This document shows, in pieces, positions 29,711 through 40,000 of a stretch of 64,000 bases of DNA (position 1 is the first letter of the stretch; the number at the start of each line of letters is the position of its first letter). Source of the stretch: Primula veris (lineage: Eukaryota > Streptophyta > Magnoliopsida > Ericales > Primulaceae); the NCBI GenBank assembly GCA_963682055.1, contig OY821740.1, positions 10,936,814 through 11,000,813 on the forward strand, given 5' to 3'. The translations under genes and the position numbers were made by a program. Below the pieces are notes generated by a model that was not told where the DNA came from, did no database searches, and saw only the letters and a list, made by a program, of their open reading frames with translations.

Positions 29711-31505
29711 GGCTTACTCCAAAGAAGAGACAATGGAACAAATTGCTTACTCGGATGTGTTGTAATTTTAAAATTGTTTTCTGAAATTAACAAGGGGTCA
29801 ATGGGATTTTCATTTGCTTGTGGAAAATATATGTTGTAATTTGTGTGATCAGGTTGAGCATTTAAACCAAGTTAGCAACTAATTACGTTCTTTCAAATTT
29901 ATATTCTTAGGCTTCTCATTACACTTTTCTCACAAAGTATTGGAGAATTCGCAAGAAAAGCTAATCCGTTATTATTATTTTTCATTCCTGAAAATTGGAA
30001 TCTATTCCTAGAATTGCATCAAGAGTCTTCCATTTGGGAAAACTTAAGACTAGATATTTCTTCTCTAATAAAATGTTAATTTTTTTTTACCTGGATCTCA
30101 AATTAAAATTGTGGTATTTCTTGCAATTTTCAAACCGGCAGGCTAGTCGAGTAAAATATTCACTTTATCAATAAGTACAGTTTTACGTAATTGGATTCCT
30201 CCTTATAAGGAACTTAATTAGCCGTACAAAGTCATATTTTAAAGTATCAAGCATTAGTACAAATTAAGTAGATTGGCATAAACCAAGAAGTTATAAAAAC
30301 TTGATTACCCCATATAGGAGTCAAGTAAAGCTTCATGGTTAAGAATTAATGTAAAACGTAAAATGTTCAAAACGCAAGTTAATTTCCTTTATCATATTGA
30401 ATGAGAGAAATTGATACCATATTCGGCAACTCTCAAATCATTAATAGTCTTATACCAAGAAAATAAAAAAAATTCCGTCTTCTCTCACTGTCTCACGCTT
30501 TCGCAGTTTTTTTTTTCCTGTACTTAGAAAATAAAACTAGTTGGAAACAGTCGGGACCACGGCTCCCCATTTTTAAATAAAAATTTAATAATTTTTTATA
30601 TATATTTTGATCAAAATATCCATTCTTAATACTCATTTGGTTCAAAAAAAATTATATACTCCTAGTTACACCTGTGTATCTACTAGATGAACTACTTAAA
30701 TTTATGTGCTAGCAGTTTAATGTGGTCACTGGATAATCAAATCATTTGACATAAATAAAGCATGTCTCCATGTGACATAAGCATGTAGCTTGTGACAGAA
30801 GCATGTAGCTTTTATTTGTCTAAAATTACGTGTAACTTCTATCAAAATTGTTAAAATAATTTTTTTTTAAAATCTAATCATAAAATTTAACAGTTGAACT
30901 ATATGATTAACTTTAAAAAAAATTCATTAGGACAATTTTGATACAAGTTCTTGACCGATCAAAATTGCACGTAGTTTCATAATACACAATTAAATATGAA
31001 TGGAAGGAGTAGTACATAATATTTAATAGGATCATCAGCACTGTGCATGCTAAGTTTTATTAGCTAAATATCACCCTATAATAAAAAATATTCTCATTAA
31101 ATGACACATATAAATGCTAAAGTTATTAAGCGATTTCAACCCACATTGAACATATTAACTTTTGCTAGCTATATTCACTATTTAATGCATATTTATTTTT
31201 GTTATCTCGTTAGTTAATGTGTAAATTTATAAAATGTAATCACTTAATTAATAAAACTACATAATTAGTTTATGCACCTTTTTATTTTATTTTTTTTAAA
31301 AAAAGGACTTAAAAGGAAAATAAAATGTAGTTGTTTTAATAAAATTAATATGTATTAAATGTAGATAATTATATATTCTCCATAGCTTTATTATTCCAAA
31401 TCACATATGAAATAAACGAAACAACAATACTATGATTAATGAAAAAATATCCCAGCAATAAATTATGTACCTACCATTAACAAATTACTAAAGAGAACCT
31501 TTTGA
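29711..31505. other. Spacer between GH1 copy 3 and element 2
   Basis: AT-rich, no gene seen. It contains a partial Stowaway-like MITE (see 30815-31013). Confidence 0.5.
30815..31013. mobile_element. Stowaway-like MITE, copy 3 (degraded)
   Basis: Same family as 7921-8160 (shared GACAATTTTGATAC, GATCAAAATTGCACGTA and the AATATGAATGGA end). The left end is poorly kept. Confidence 0.6.
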
Positions 31506-31510
31506 GACAT

Positions 31511-32048
31511 TGATAAGGCCATAACTTTGGTCGGTCGCGTTAGGCCTTTCAACAATGATATAATGATAAATAAACCACGAGTAAATGATACTTCCTGATC
31601 TTTATTATTGCTCGGATTATTGTCCTTATTCGGACTATTACATTTGCTCGATATAACTATTTAATCTCTCGTCTTGATCTTTCTCCTCTTTTATTCGGTG
31701 CTCGGCTGTCTTGTCTCGGTTTATTTCTTGAAGTGATATGCTTTGGTTAGTTTCTCTCTTTTCTTAACTTCTCTCTATATTTTTTGGATAGATTTTCTGG
31801 TCCTTTTCTAGGAGGGGTAGTTGGCTATTTATAGGCAACTGCGCCTTCTAGGATATTGACAAATGTCTTCATCCCAGGGAGTTTTCAGACGAGGGTCCCC
31901 CTTTGATTGGGCTTGGGCTTTGGGTAGTAGCACCTCAATTCCTTATAAAAAGTATGAGATGACCCATTTAAGCGTTGGATACCCATTTATAAAGTGGGTT
32001 GATTATGGCCCGAATAAAATATTCGGGTCTGATTTTTATGTTCTATCA
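31511..32048 (-). repeat. 3' LTR of element 2
   Basis: 538 bp, matches 48215-48752 except at 31729 and 31910. It carries the palindrome CCCGAATA-AAA-TATTCGGG at 32009-32027, close to the U3 start. Confidence 0.97.
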
Positions 32049-32072
32049 AGTGCTCCCTGACTTCCTCGGCGT
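32049..32072 (-). other. Polypurine tract region of element 2 (weak)
   Basis: On the minus strand the bases just before the 3' LTR are GAGGAAGTCAGGGAGCACT, purine-rich but interrupted by T and C. It is at the expected site, although less regular than usual tracts. Confidence 0.4.
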
Positions 32073-32231
32073 GGTTTCCATGTCGGGGGAGTCATGTTCG
32101 GTTTGTCGAGAACGTTACTCCGGTCTTGTCTTTCCCAATGCTTCATCGAGAAACGCAATAGACTCATGACGGTTTCCTGGGGGGCACATTTAATGTTTCC
32201 TATCCTAATATCTTTCTTCGAGGAAAACTCC

Positions 32232-32237
32232 TATAAA
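32232..32237 (+). promoter_or_regulatory. TATA box of antisense unit A
   Basis: TATAAA, 60 bp before the unit A ATG. Confidence 0.6.
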
Positions 32238-32291
32238 GGGGTGTGCTCCCTCCATAATTAGGCATTTTACTACTAATTTGCCCTTGACATA

Positions 32292-32612
32292 ATGGCTTCT
32301 TCTGGTTCTACTGGTGAGAGCTCCTTTAATTATATTTCATATTTAGAAACGGAAATCAAGAAATCTCGTACCGCGAATAAGAAACTTGTGGCCAAGGTTT
32401 CAAACTACAAGAAAAGGTTGTCTGACATGGATTCTGATCATCATGTGACGATGGCCGATCGGGATTGGGCCTATGAGCATATAAAGAAGCTCGAGGCTAA
32501 TCTGGCTAAGCAGAAGGCAGCAAAAAGGGCCTATAAGCTTGCCTTCAAGGAGTTGCATGCTCGGTCCAAACCGAGTTCGGATGACGATGAAGAAGGCTCT
32601 TCCTCGAAATAA
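32292..32612 (+). CDS. Antisense unit A: small coiled-coil protein (106 aa)
   Basis: ATG at 32292, stop TAA at 32610-32612, poly(A) signal AATAAA at 32692-32697. The protein is charged and helical, with a coiled coil over about residues 15-90 and an acidic-serine tail (SSDDDEEGSSSK). The segment KRAYKLAFKELHARSK near the C-terminus is nearly repeated in unit B (KRAYKLALKEVYARSK), so A and B are paralogues. It lies opposite to gag-pol in element 2, first of a row of such units. No known family is recognised. The compact TATA-ORF-poly(A) layout suggests an independent small gene. Confidence 0.7.
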   Translation: MASSGSTGESSFNYISYLETEIKKSRTANKKLVAKVSNYKKRLSDMDSDHHVTMADRDWAYEHIKKLEANLAKQKAAKRAYKLAFKELHARSKPSSDDDEEGSSSK

Positions 32613-32691
32613 TTAGTCTTTCGTAATTTCTGTCGTAATTTTTCTTGAATGGGGAGTCTTCTCCTCAGTTGTAATCGAAGTTTTTGGAATT

Positions 32692-32697
32692 AATAAA
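32692..32697 (+). terminator. Poly(A) signal of unit A
   Basis: AATAAA 80 bp after the unit A stop codon. Confidence 0.5.
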
Positions 32698-32858
32698 ACA
32701 TTTCCCTTTCCTTGTTCTTGTCTGTTTATCTTCTTGATGTCTTTTTGGATGACTTTAATTGGATTTGGAACTGTGGTTAACTTACCTTAAATGCTCTTGG
32801 GAAGTTCAAGAGGTTGTATTTATTCGAGATGACCTTTGACCTACTCCTTGTTTCTTCT

Positions 32859-32865
32859 TATAAAA
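32859..32865 (+). promoter_or_regulatory. TATA box of antisense unit B
   Basis: TATAAAA, 57 bp before the unit B ATG, nearly the same spacing as unit A. Confidence 0.6.
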
Positions 32866-32915
32866 GGGGACTGTCCCAGTATTTTTTATGCGGTTCATTC
32901 TTTATTAACGAACAA

Positions 32916-33254
32916 ATGGCTTCTCCTCTCGAAAAGTATGGTGACAACCTTCCTGAATACATTGCCCGTCTGGAAGAGGAAGTTCAGAAGGTGCGTTATC
33001 TCGAGAAGAGGGTTGCCCGGCTGTCGGTGGAAGCTCGTCGGGCCGCCGAACTAGACGAGCGATTGGACGCCCTAGAGAAGGAGCACCAGAGGTCTTTGCT
33101 CGACAGTATTCGTGCTCGTGCCCGGATCAAAGAGCTCGAGGCCTCCAGAGATAGGCAGCTTGCTTCCAAGAGGGCTTACAAATTGGCCCTTAAGGAAGTG
33201 TATGCTCGGTCGAAAAGGAAGCCGAATGACGAAGCGGGCCCTTCTATGAAATGA
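32916..33254 (+). CDS. Antisense unit B: small coiled-coil protein (112 aa)
   Basis: I start at ATG 32916 (MASPLEK), which matches unit A in its MAS beginning and TATA spacing; the frame is open further upstream, but that part holds the TATA box. It is strongly charged with a heptad pattern over about residues 12-95 (LEEEVQKVRYLEKRVARL and onward). The end is paralogous to unit A. Poly(A) signal AATAAA at 33316-33321. No enzyme motif, signal peptide or membrane segment. Function unknown. Confidence 0.7.
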   Translation: MASPLEKYGDNLPEYIARLEEEVQKVRYLEKRVARLSVEARRAAELDERLDALEKEHQRSLLDSIRARARIKELEASRDRQLASKRAYKLALKEVYARSKRKPNDEAGPSMK

Positions 33255-33315
33255 TTTTATTGTCTTCATTGTATTTTCTCTTTGTGGTTCTTCTGTAACG
33301 AAGTATCAACCAATC

Positions 33316-33321
33316 AATAAA
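33316..33321 (+). terminator. Poly(A) signal of unit B
   Basis: AATAAA 62 bp after the unit B stop codon. Confidence 0.5.
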
Positions 33322-33796
33322 GATTTCTTTTTCTTGTTTATATCTGAATTACTTTCGCAATGCAATTTATTTTGACTGCGCACGCTTGTGGCCTCATTAA
33401 TGCTTTTCTTGGGCCTGGCGTTTGATCTTATCCATTGGACCTTCTTATTCTTTATATCTAGGGATTAACAGGATTTCTTGAGCCTTGTGCATATAAAATC
33501 CTATTCACCAGAGTTTTCTTGAGCCTTGCGCAAAAGATCTGGGATATTTATTTGAACCGCTGCTCTTCCCAAAAACGACGCGTGTTTCAATGCCATTATT
33601 ACTTACTCCCTTTAAATATTGGTAAGAATCCAAGCGTTTCTTGAACAGGAGTGGCTTTTAATTACTCACGCTCTTTAGAGTCTTTTGGGAATCCAAACGT
33701 TTTTCTTGAACAGTCACCTTTTTTGAGTGCCATCGCTTCTGAATACCCATTGGCGAATGGTTGCGACTCTCAATCCCAGCCCTCATCTAATTGATC

Positions 33797-33804
33797 TATA
33801 AATA
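33797..33804 (+). promoter_or_regulatory. TATA box of antisense unit C
   Basis: TATAAATA, 92 bp before the likely ATG at 33889. Confidence 0.6.
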
Positions 33805-33888
33805 CCTGCTTACAGCATGGTTACATCCACACTTCTCATCATATTATTTTCCCCCATATTTAGACCCTCATCTTATAATTTCCCTAAG

Positions 33889-34182
33889 ATGTCTGGTCCT
33901 TTCACCCAATCAGCATTATCTTTGCAAGTGGAGGCCTTTGAAGCCTCCTATAACCATGTACAAAGGCTGTTGAGGGATGCCGAGGAGGAATTGAAGGTGA
34001 TGCGTTATCACCATACCGAGATGGTTCGGGAATTAACTTGGCTAAGATCCGAACTGGCTTACTGCCGACGTGCCCGTCAGGCTCTAGTCGAAGAGAATGA
34101 GATGCTAAGGGGGAACCCGACACTGAGGGACAGGGATGTCTCTGCCGGTCCCTCTCATCGATACCGATCGACTTCCCCCTAA
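33889..34182 (+). CDS. Antisense unit C: small coiled-coil protein (97 aa)
   Basis: Start chosen at 33889 (MSGPFTQ) because the earlier ATG at 33817 is only 20 bp from the TATA box, and unit D also begins MSGP. Coiled coil over about residues 10-75 (LQVEAFEASY, LLRDAEEELKVMR, ALVEENEMLR), with a short basic/serine tail. It is followed by a long T/C-rich stretch and a cluster of GATGTAA words. No family recognised. Confidence 0.62.
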   Translation: MSGPFTQSALSLQVEAFEASYNHVQRLLRDAEEELKVMRYHHTEMVRELTWLRSELAYCRRARQALVEENEMLRGNPTLRDRDVSAGPSHRYRSTSP

Positions 34183-34740
34183 CCTTCCTCCTTCCTTTTT
34201 TCTTTTTCTCTGCTCTTTCCCCATCTTTTCCCATCTCTTCCTTTTTCTTCTTTTTTTATTTCTCCGTTTCCATCATTTCTTCCTCTTCCTCTCTTGTGTT
34301 ATTTTTTTTTTATACTCTGTTTTCTCGTACTTTTTATTCTTTTCTTTTCCCCTTTCTTTTTTGTTTCATTGACTTCCTTTTTAGTTGTCGGTCTCCTTCG
34401 TCTCTTTATCTTCTTCTGTGCCTCCTCTTTCTTTTTCTTCATCTTCTCTCCCATCACTCTTTTTTTTTTTTTTTTATGCACCACTATGATGTAACAATCA
34501 GCCCTGTGATCCTAAGGGTTTAGTGTTACATCTAGGGTTTTTGTCATTTTTCTTTTTGACTCTTCTTTCTTATCCCTTCTTCTTTATGTTCCTCCTCTTC
34601 GCTTCTTTCTTCCCTTTTTGTTTTCTTTTTATGCTTCTTTCCTTCGTTTCTTGCACTCTTCTTCTTTTCCTCTTCTTGCTTTTCCTTTCTCTTTCTTCTT
34701 ACTTTTTCTTTTTGGCGTCTCCTGCTCACTTGGTCAGCTG
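34183..34740 (+). other. 560-bp pyrimidine-rich tract (purine-rich on the element's sense strand)
   Basis: Almost entirely T and C on the plus strand, with broken short ORFs of Phe/Leu/Ser that are artefacts of composition. It contains CTAGGGTTT at 34532-34540. In the retrotransposon RNA it would be a long A/G tract. Confidence 0.7.
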
Positions 34741-34784
34741 ATATAGTTGATCCTTTGCCTGATCTTCTGTACTAGCTCTTCTTG

Positions 34785-34916
34785 GATGTAATAGATCTTT
34801 TCGGATGTAATAGGTTTTTATCTCGGATGTAATAGGTTTTTATCTCGGATGTAATAGACCTTGATGTAACAGACCTCGATGTAATATTGTCTATTGATGT
34901 AATGAACAATGATGTA
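34785..34916 (+). terminator. Cluster of eight GATGTA words after unit C
   Basis: GATGTA at 34785, 34804, 34826, 34848, 34863, 34878, 34896 and 34911, followed by TTAATGAAAAG. TGTA repeats are known plant far-upstream poly(A) elements, so this is probably the 3' end region of unit C. Confidence 0.45.
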
Positions 34917-35190
34917 TTCCATCTTCATTAATGAAAAGTATTTTTGCCCTTTTCTTTTTGCCTTTCTTTTTATATTGTACCTGTGGTTTGTTGTTTGTCT
35001 GGAATCTAGATCTTTGAATATCTCGTCTTTATTTCTTCTGCACTGTAGTCTCAGATGTCAATAGATGTCCCCATCACTGTCAAACATATGTGCCTGCTCC
35101 CTAGTAGGTCAGGAAATGTACATGCCCCCCAGCATGTCAGGAAGTATGCAATTTCCCAAGCAAGGTCATAAAATATCATACTCTTCGTTC

Positions 35191-35198
35191 TATAAGTA
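35191..35198 (+). promoter_or_regulatory. TATA-like box of antisense unit D
   Basis: TATAAGTA, 104 bp before the unit D ATG, followed by a pyrimidine-rich leader. Confidence 0.5.
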
Positions 35199-35294
35199 CT
35201 TCTCTTTTCTTTGGTAGTTTATCATCTCTTTTTTCTTTTTTGCTTCTCTCTTCCTTAGCCCTTTATTTTCTTCCGTACTAAACAACTTCCCAGA

Positions 35295-35774
35295 ATGTCT
35301 GGACCTGTGGTGAGATATCATGCTCAGATGAAGGGCTTGGATACTGAGGTATCCCGGGTCCGCCGTCGGATGGCAAGGCTTGAGAAAGAGTATGGCGTTT
35401 TGGCCTTGAGTTTGTTCGGCTCTTATCCCGACGAGACGGTGAAGTGGACCGAGATCTCGGCACTGAGTCGCCAGCTCGATCACTTGTTGCTGCAGAGGAA
35501 CCATCTGGCCAACTCCTGGTATGATGCCGAGGAAATTTGGGACCATTCTCAAGATGAGTTTGACAACTCTCCTCAAGGCCTAGCTAACATAATGGTAAAG
35601 AATGCTCGGCTTGTGGAACGCGTCAGGGTTCTTACTACGGAAAACAACAGGCTCTCCTCGGAGAATGATGATTTGGTCGCCATGAACGATTCCTACCAAG
35701 CTCGGTTGAATTGTTCTGCTCGTTTTGCTTTCTCTCGGTCTGGCAGTTCGGTTTTTCCACCCATTGATCCTTAG
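35295..35774 (+). CDS. Antisense unit D: coiled-coil protein (159 aa)
   Basis: ATG at 35295 (MSGPVV), stop at 35772-35774. Helical and charged, with two coiled-coil stretches (about residues 10-35 and 100-135; LTTENNRLSSENDDL is a clear heptad run) around a more mixed centre containing WTEISALSRQLDHLLLQRN. The Ser/Phe-rich end looks unstructured. No AATAAA seen downstream before unit E. Family not recognised. Confidence 0.65.
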   Translation: MSGPVVRYHAQMKGLDTEVSRVRRRMARLEKEYGVLALSLFGSYPDETVKWTEISALSRQLDHLLLQRNHLANSWYDAEEIWDHSQDEFDNSPQGLANIMVKNARLVERVRVLTTENNRLSSENDDLVAMNDSYQARLNCSARFAFSRSGSSVFPPIDP

Positions 35775-35917
35775 ATTGGGCTGGTTTTCTTTTGTATTTC
35801 CCCTTTTGCCATTTGTGTTTTATCTTCTGTATTTGACGAATCAGTTGTATCTTTTCGTATCTCGTGCCTGTCTTGTGAACCATTGTAACGCTTCGTATTT
35901 TATGCCTTTTGATTCTC

Positions 35918-35924
35918 TATAAAT
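35918..35924 (+). promoter_or_regulatory. TATA box of antisense unit E
   Basis: TATAAAT, 79 bp before the unit E ATG, followed by a CT-rich leader. Confidence 0.6.
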
Positions 35925-35996
35925 GCTCCCTATTGCCTGTATCTCATTATCAATTTCTACCTCTCTCTCTTGTTTTATAATTTGCTTTTGTGTGAG

Positions 35997-36359
35997 ATGG
36001 CTCCCATCACTAGGTCTGCCTCCAAAAAGAAAGCCCTTATGGAAGAGGAGCCTACCTTTTTGCTACCTCGTCCCCCTGGCTTTGGGGAGGAGGATTTGAC
36101 TCCTCTTCAACTAAAAGAAATTGAGATGTCATGGCTGAAACATGATCTCATGTGTGCTCGGACTGAAGCGAGGAGGTTTAAACAATATTGGGACGAGGAG
36201 GGCACTGCTCGTTTCAAGGCCGAGCAAAAATGCGAGTCTCAGTCTTACGCCTTGAAACAGGCTGAGATGGCGATTTCTCGTTTGGTTAGGGAGAAAGAGC
36301 GTCTGGAGGAACTTTTGGCGAAGAGGGACGTTGCTATGGGGGATAGTTCGAAAAAGTAG
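35997..36359 (+). CDS. Antisense unit E: coiled-coil protein (120 aa)
   Basis: ATG at 35997 (MAPITRSASKKK), a basic N-terminus that could serve nuclear import, then a Pro/Phe segment (LLPRPPGFGEED) and a C-terminal coiled coil (about residues 45-115; LVREKERLEELLAKRD). Stop TAG at 36357-36359, AATAAA at 36415-36420. Same strand and layout as units A-D. Family not recognised. Confidence 0.68.
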   Translation: MAPITRSASKKKALMEEEPTFLLPRPPGFGEEDLTPLQLKEIEMSWLKHDLMCARTEARRFKQYWDEEGTARFKAEQKCESQSYALKQAEMAISRLVREKERLEELLAKRDVAMGDSSKK

Positions 36360-36414
36360 GACGGGTGTATTTTCTTTTTCTGTTGTATTGTTTGTGTTTC
36401 CCCCTTTGTGGATG

Positions 36415-36420
36415 AATAAA
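36415..36420 (+). terminator. Poly(A) signal of unit E
   Basis: AATAAA 56 bp after the unit E stop codon. Confidence 0.5.
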
Positions 36421-36968
36421 ATTTGTGTTGCATTTGATTCTGTCCTATTTTATTTCCTGTTTGCTTCTCTTTTATGTTTCTGATCATACACCGAACAATA
36501 TGTCCGGTTATCCCCCCGGAGAGCGTTGTTAGACTTGATGCTTCCTGCCATCAAGCTAGAAACGGTCTTCGTCCACTTTGTTCGGTGGGCCCTTGTGTTA
36601 AGGATTGACTTGGGAGTCGAGGAACTTTAATCGGGGGATATTCTCGGTGTGATAGTAGTGGTAGCGTATGTAAGAAGCTTTTCGTGGTAGGGTCCACTGG
36701 CCGTTTATTTAGGTCTAATGATGTGAACTGCCTTGGGTAGTGGGATACGTGCTGACGTGGCGAAATCTGGAGCATGTATATGTTAAAAAAGAGCAGCGGT
36801 TGTTGACTTTCGTATGGTTGGAAAAAGATAAACCTCTGTGACACGAAAGGACGGTTATTATTTTATTCCTTTTGTGACTCCACTCCTTTTAATTGTGCCA
36901 AGTAATCCTGTTTATTTTTATCACAGAATTCGCTGAAGCAAATATCATTCTCTCTCTAAAGCATATTC

Positions 36969-37013
36969 TTCCCGCCAAAAAGGAAAAGAGTTCGGCCGCT
37001 TGATCTAGGGTTT
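36969..37013 (+). promoter_or_regulatory. E2F-type site and telo-box in leader of the spliced antisense gene
   Basis: TTCCCGCCAAAA at 36969-36980 is the reverse of TTTTGGCGGGAA, close to the E2F consensus. TAGGGTTT at 37006-37013 is the reverse of the plant telo-box AAACCCTA. Both lie within 95 bp of the predicted ATG (37062). This pair is typical of plant genes active in dividing cells. Confidence 0.5.
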
Positions 37014-37061
37014 CGTGGTTTTGTTGGAAGACTTGCTGCTGTTCGCGCTTGCTTGCTCATA

Positions 37062-40000
37062 ATGATTACTGTAAGTGATTTTTTGTTCTCCCCCCTTCCC
37101 TCTTTTAGGAGTTGTATTTGGTTTGTCGTTGTAGTCATAGGTGTGTCGTTGGTATATGGTTCAGGTTATCTATATATGTCTGATGATTCTGATGTAATGT
37201 GCGTGGGGGGGGTGGTGGCTCTCGTTCTATTGAGGTGGTTCTGGTTTGTGTATTTGGTTAGGATATTGATGGACTTTTGATGATCTTTGTATAGGAAATT
37301 TTGACCCAAAGTGTGGCCCAAGTTGGCAAATTCGTGGAGAAGGATTTTAAAGAACTCGCCGGAATACCTGACAACATACATATCCGGCTTCCTATTTCTG
37401 ACGAGGAGGTGCTGGGATTTGTACCTGCCGGCGAGGTGGCCGTGCGTTCTTCGGCATTCTTCACTGGGGGTCTTCGACTGCCCTTTACAAACTGGGTGGC
37501 TTCGTTCTTTGAGGCCGTCCAAATTGCTCCGGCCCAACTGGCCCTAAATGGTTACCGTACTCTGAATGGTATCCAAAGGCTATCGGAGTTGTCCGGAATA
37601 CCGATTGAACTGAAGGACGTCTTTGGAGTCTATAGTCTGAGCTTTGAGCGTCGCAGCTCATATTTGAAGACTCTGCGTGCCTTTTGCCGGCTCGTTATCG
37701 GTTTGCCGGATACCAATAAAGAGCGTAATCTTGGTATTGTAATTGCTTCCGGTGCATGGGGTTGTGCGGGACACCAGATTTCTGGACCGGCGACCAATGC
37801 TCCCATCATGCCAGACCTCGGCGCCCCCAATGTAGAGGCTCTGTTAGCTCTTTGGAAATGGTGGGGGCCTGGTCCTACGCCGGATCCTGCGAGTCGTACG
37901 GCTCCCATGTTGCTCGGTTACCCTATGGGGTCGGTGACCAGGGGAAATCCTGCACCCGAGATCCCCAAAGAGCCCGAGGAGGAATTCTTAAAGGTGGTCC
38001 AGGCTCGATGTGCTACTCGGCTTGGGAAAAAAACCGTTCGTTCTAAGCGTCGTGCAGCTGACCCTGTCGTTGAAACAACGAAGAGGGCTAGGGGAACCGA
38101 TACATCGGTTACCGAGGAAGATGCTAACGTTGGTTCGGGCGAGGGGGTGTGTGCCGCTGCGCAAGGGGATACCGCCGAGGATGCCTCTGCTCCGGGCGAG
38201 GTATGTGTATAGTTATTATGATTTTCTTGTCTTTTGGTTGTTTGTCATTTGGTTCGCTAGTGCTTTGCTTTATTAGTCATCTTGTTTCAGCTACTGACTT
38301 CTCCATTGGTTACCCTCGCTCTTGCCCGGTCTATGGGTATTATTGTGTTTCAGGGGTCGGTCGACGATGTATTCGGATATATGAACCTCTTGACGAACAT
38401 GGGAGAGGGTACGATGACTTTGCCGGTCATCTCGCCTATCCCCACCGAGGGTCCGATAGATTTGCCCGTTTGCTCGCCCATCCGTACTGAGGAAGAGATC
38501 GAGCATAGGGCCCCTGAGATTGAGCAGTTGGAGGAGGACGTGGGGGTGGAAATGGAAGGCAGCGAAGAGAATGCCGGGGATGTTGTGACGGGTGTCGAGG
38601 ATGAGGCTCTCGACGAATCCGAGAAAGGGTTGGTTGACGGGGTCGCAATGACCCGGTACATTGACCGATGTAGGGGTGAACTGCTGGATCAACCGAGAAC
38701 GCTGAAGATGGGGTATACAGCTCTGAAACCCCTTGTGTTCAAGAATGCAGAAAAACTATCTGCCCAACCTACAATGTCAGTTATAGAGCAGGCCCACGCG
38801 GATGCGCTGAGGGTACGTGGGGCTCGCATTGCACTAGATAGGTTTGGTACTTGTATTTTATTTGGAAACTAATGTGTTGAAGTGCAGATTGCTGTGAGTG
38901 CCGTGGCGCTACGGGATCAGCTGGGAGCTCTAGGGGCTGAGAAAGAGAAGCTGGTGGCCGAGAAGGATAATCTGTTGGCCGAGAAGGAGAAATTGGTCGC
39001 CGAGAAGAAAACCCTGGGCGAGAATTATGACAAACTGTCGGTGGACTTCCTGCACCTGACCGAGGATGTCGAGAAATTGAGGGTGGAAAAAGAGAGCATG
39101 GCCGCTAAGTTCGGCGAATTAGAGGAGGAGAACTTGCTCCTGGCTGAGGACGTGGAAACCGAAAAGGCTAAGGTGTCTGCCTTGAAAACGGCACAGGCGG
39201 AGGAGCGGAGAAAGTTAGCGATGATGACCAACTTTTCTGTATACTGCGCTCATGTGCGGGCGCTCAATTTCGCGAAAGTTCCTCTGTCGGATAGGGCGTG
39301 GTCGGAGTTGGTGTATCCGTGTCCGCATGGTGCACCGCCGAAACCCTTGGACTGGGCGAATCTTCGTGAAGAAGAGCTTCCTCGGCTACCGGGGCAGACA
39401 ATTTCGACAGCGCTGCGTCCTCACTCTATGTCGACCGCGTCCACTCCTCGACCGGATGCTACTGTTGTTCCCCCACCAGCATCTCCTCAGGTGGAACCTT
39501 GACTATCTTTCTAGCATTATGTATTTTTTTTTTATTTTTTTTTTGTATCTAGAAACAGATTCTTTTGGGGAAGTGATAATAGAGGTGTTGTGGTTTCTTT
39601 CTGTTGGGCTTGCTTGGGTGAATTTCTTTTGATGGTCGTTATATTTTGAAGGATATGAAAACAAAATATTGTCAGGTACCAAATAATCCCCTTGCCATGG
39701 TGGTCTGGACCTCGCCTAGTCGTAGTGTAGGTGACGTAATGGAGGATTTGGAAAGGTCTAACGCGTCCCTTACCGCGAAATTGACTTGTGCCTATCAGGA
39801 AATCGAGGGTCTGAATATTCATATTTCCAACCTGGCGATCCGGTTACGTGATTTGGGAGAGAAATTTAGTAAAAAGACCGCCCATTATACGGCAAATAAG
39901 GGTAAAGCAAAGGAACTTCTCAGTGCCCTACGACGTTCTCGTGATGAAGCCCGAGGTCGTGTGACGAGCTTGAGCTTGGTCCTTGGGGCCGTTTTCGAGG

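Noticed and set aside
34136..34741. Phe/Leu/Ser-rich ORFs in both strands
   Set aside because: Product of a T/C-rich tract; not membrane proteins.
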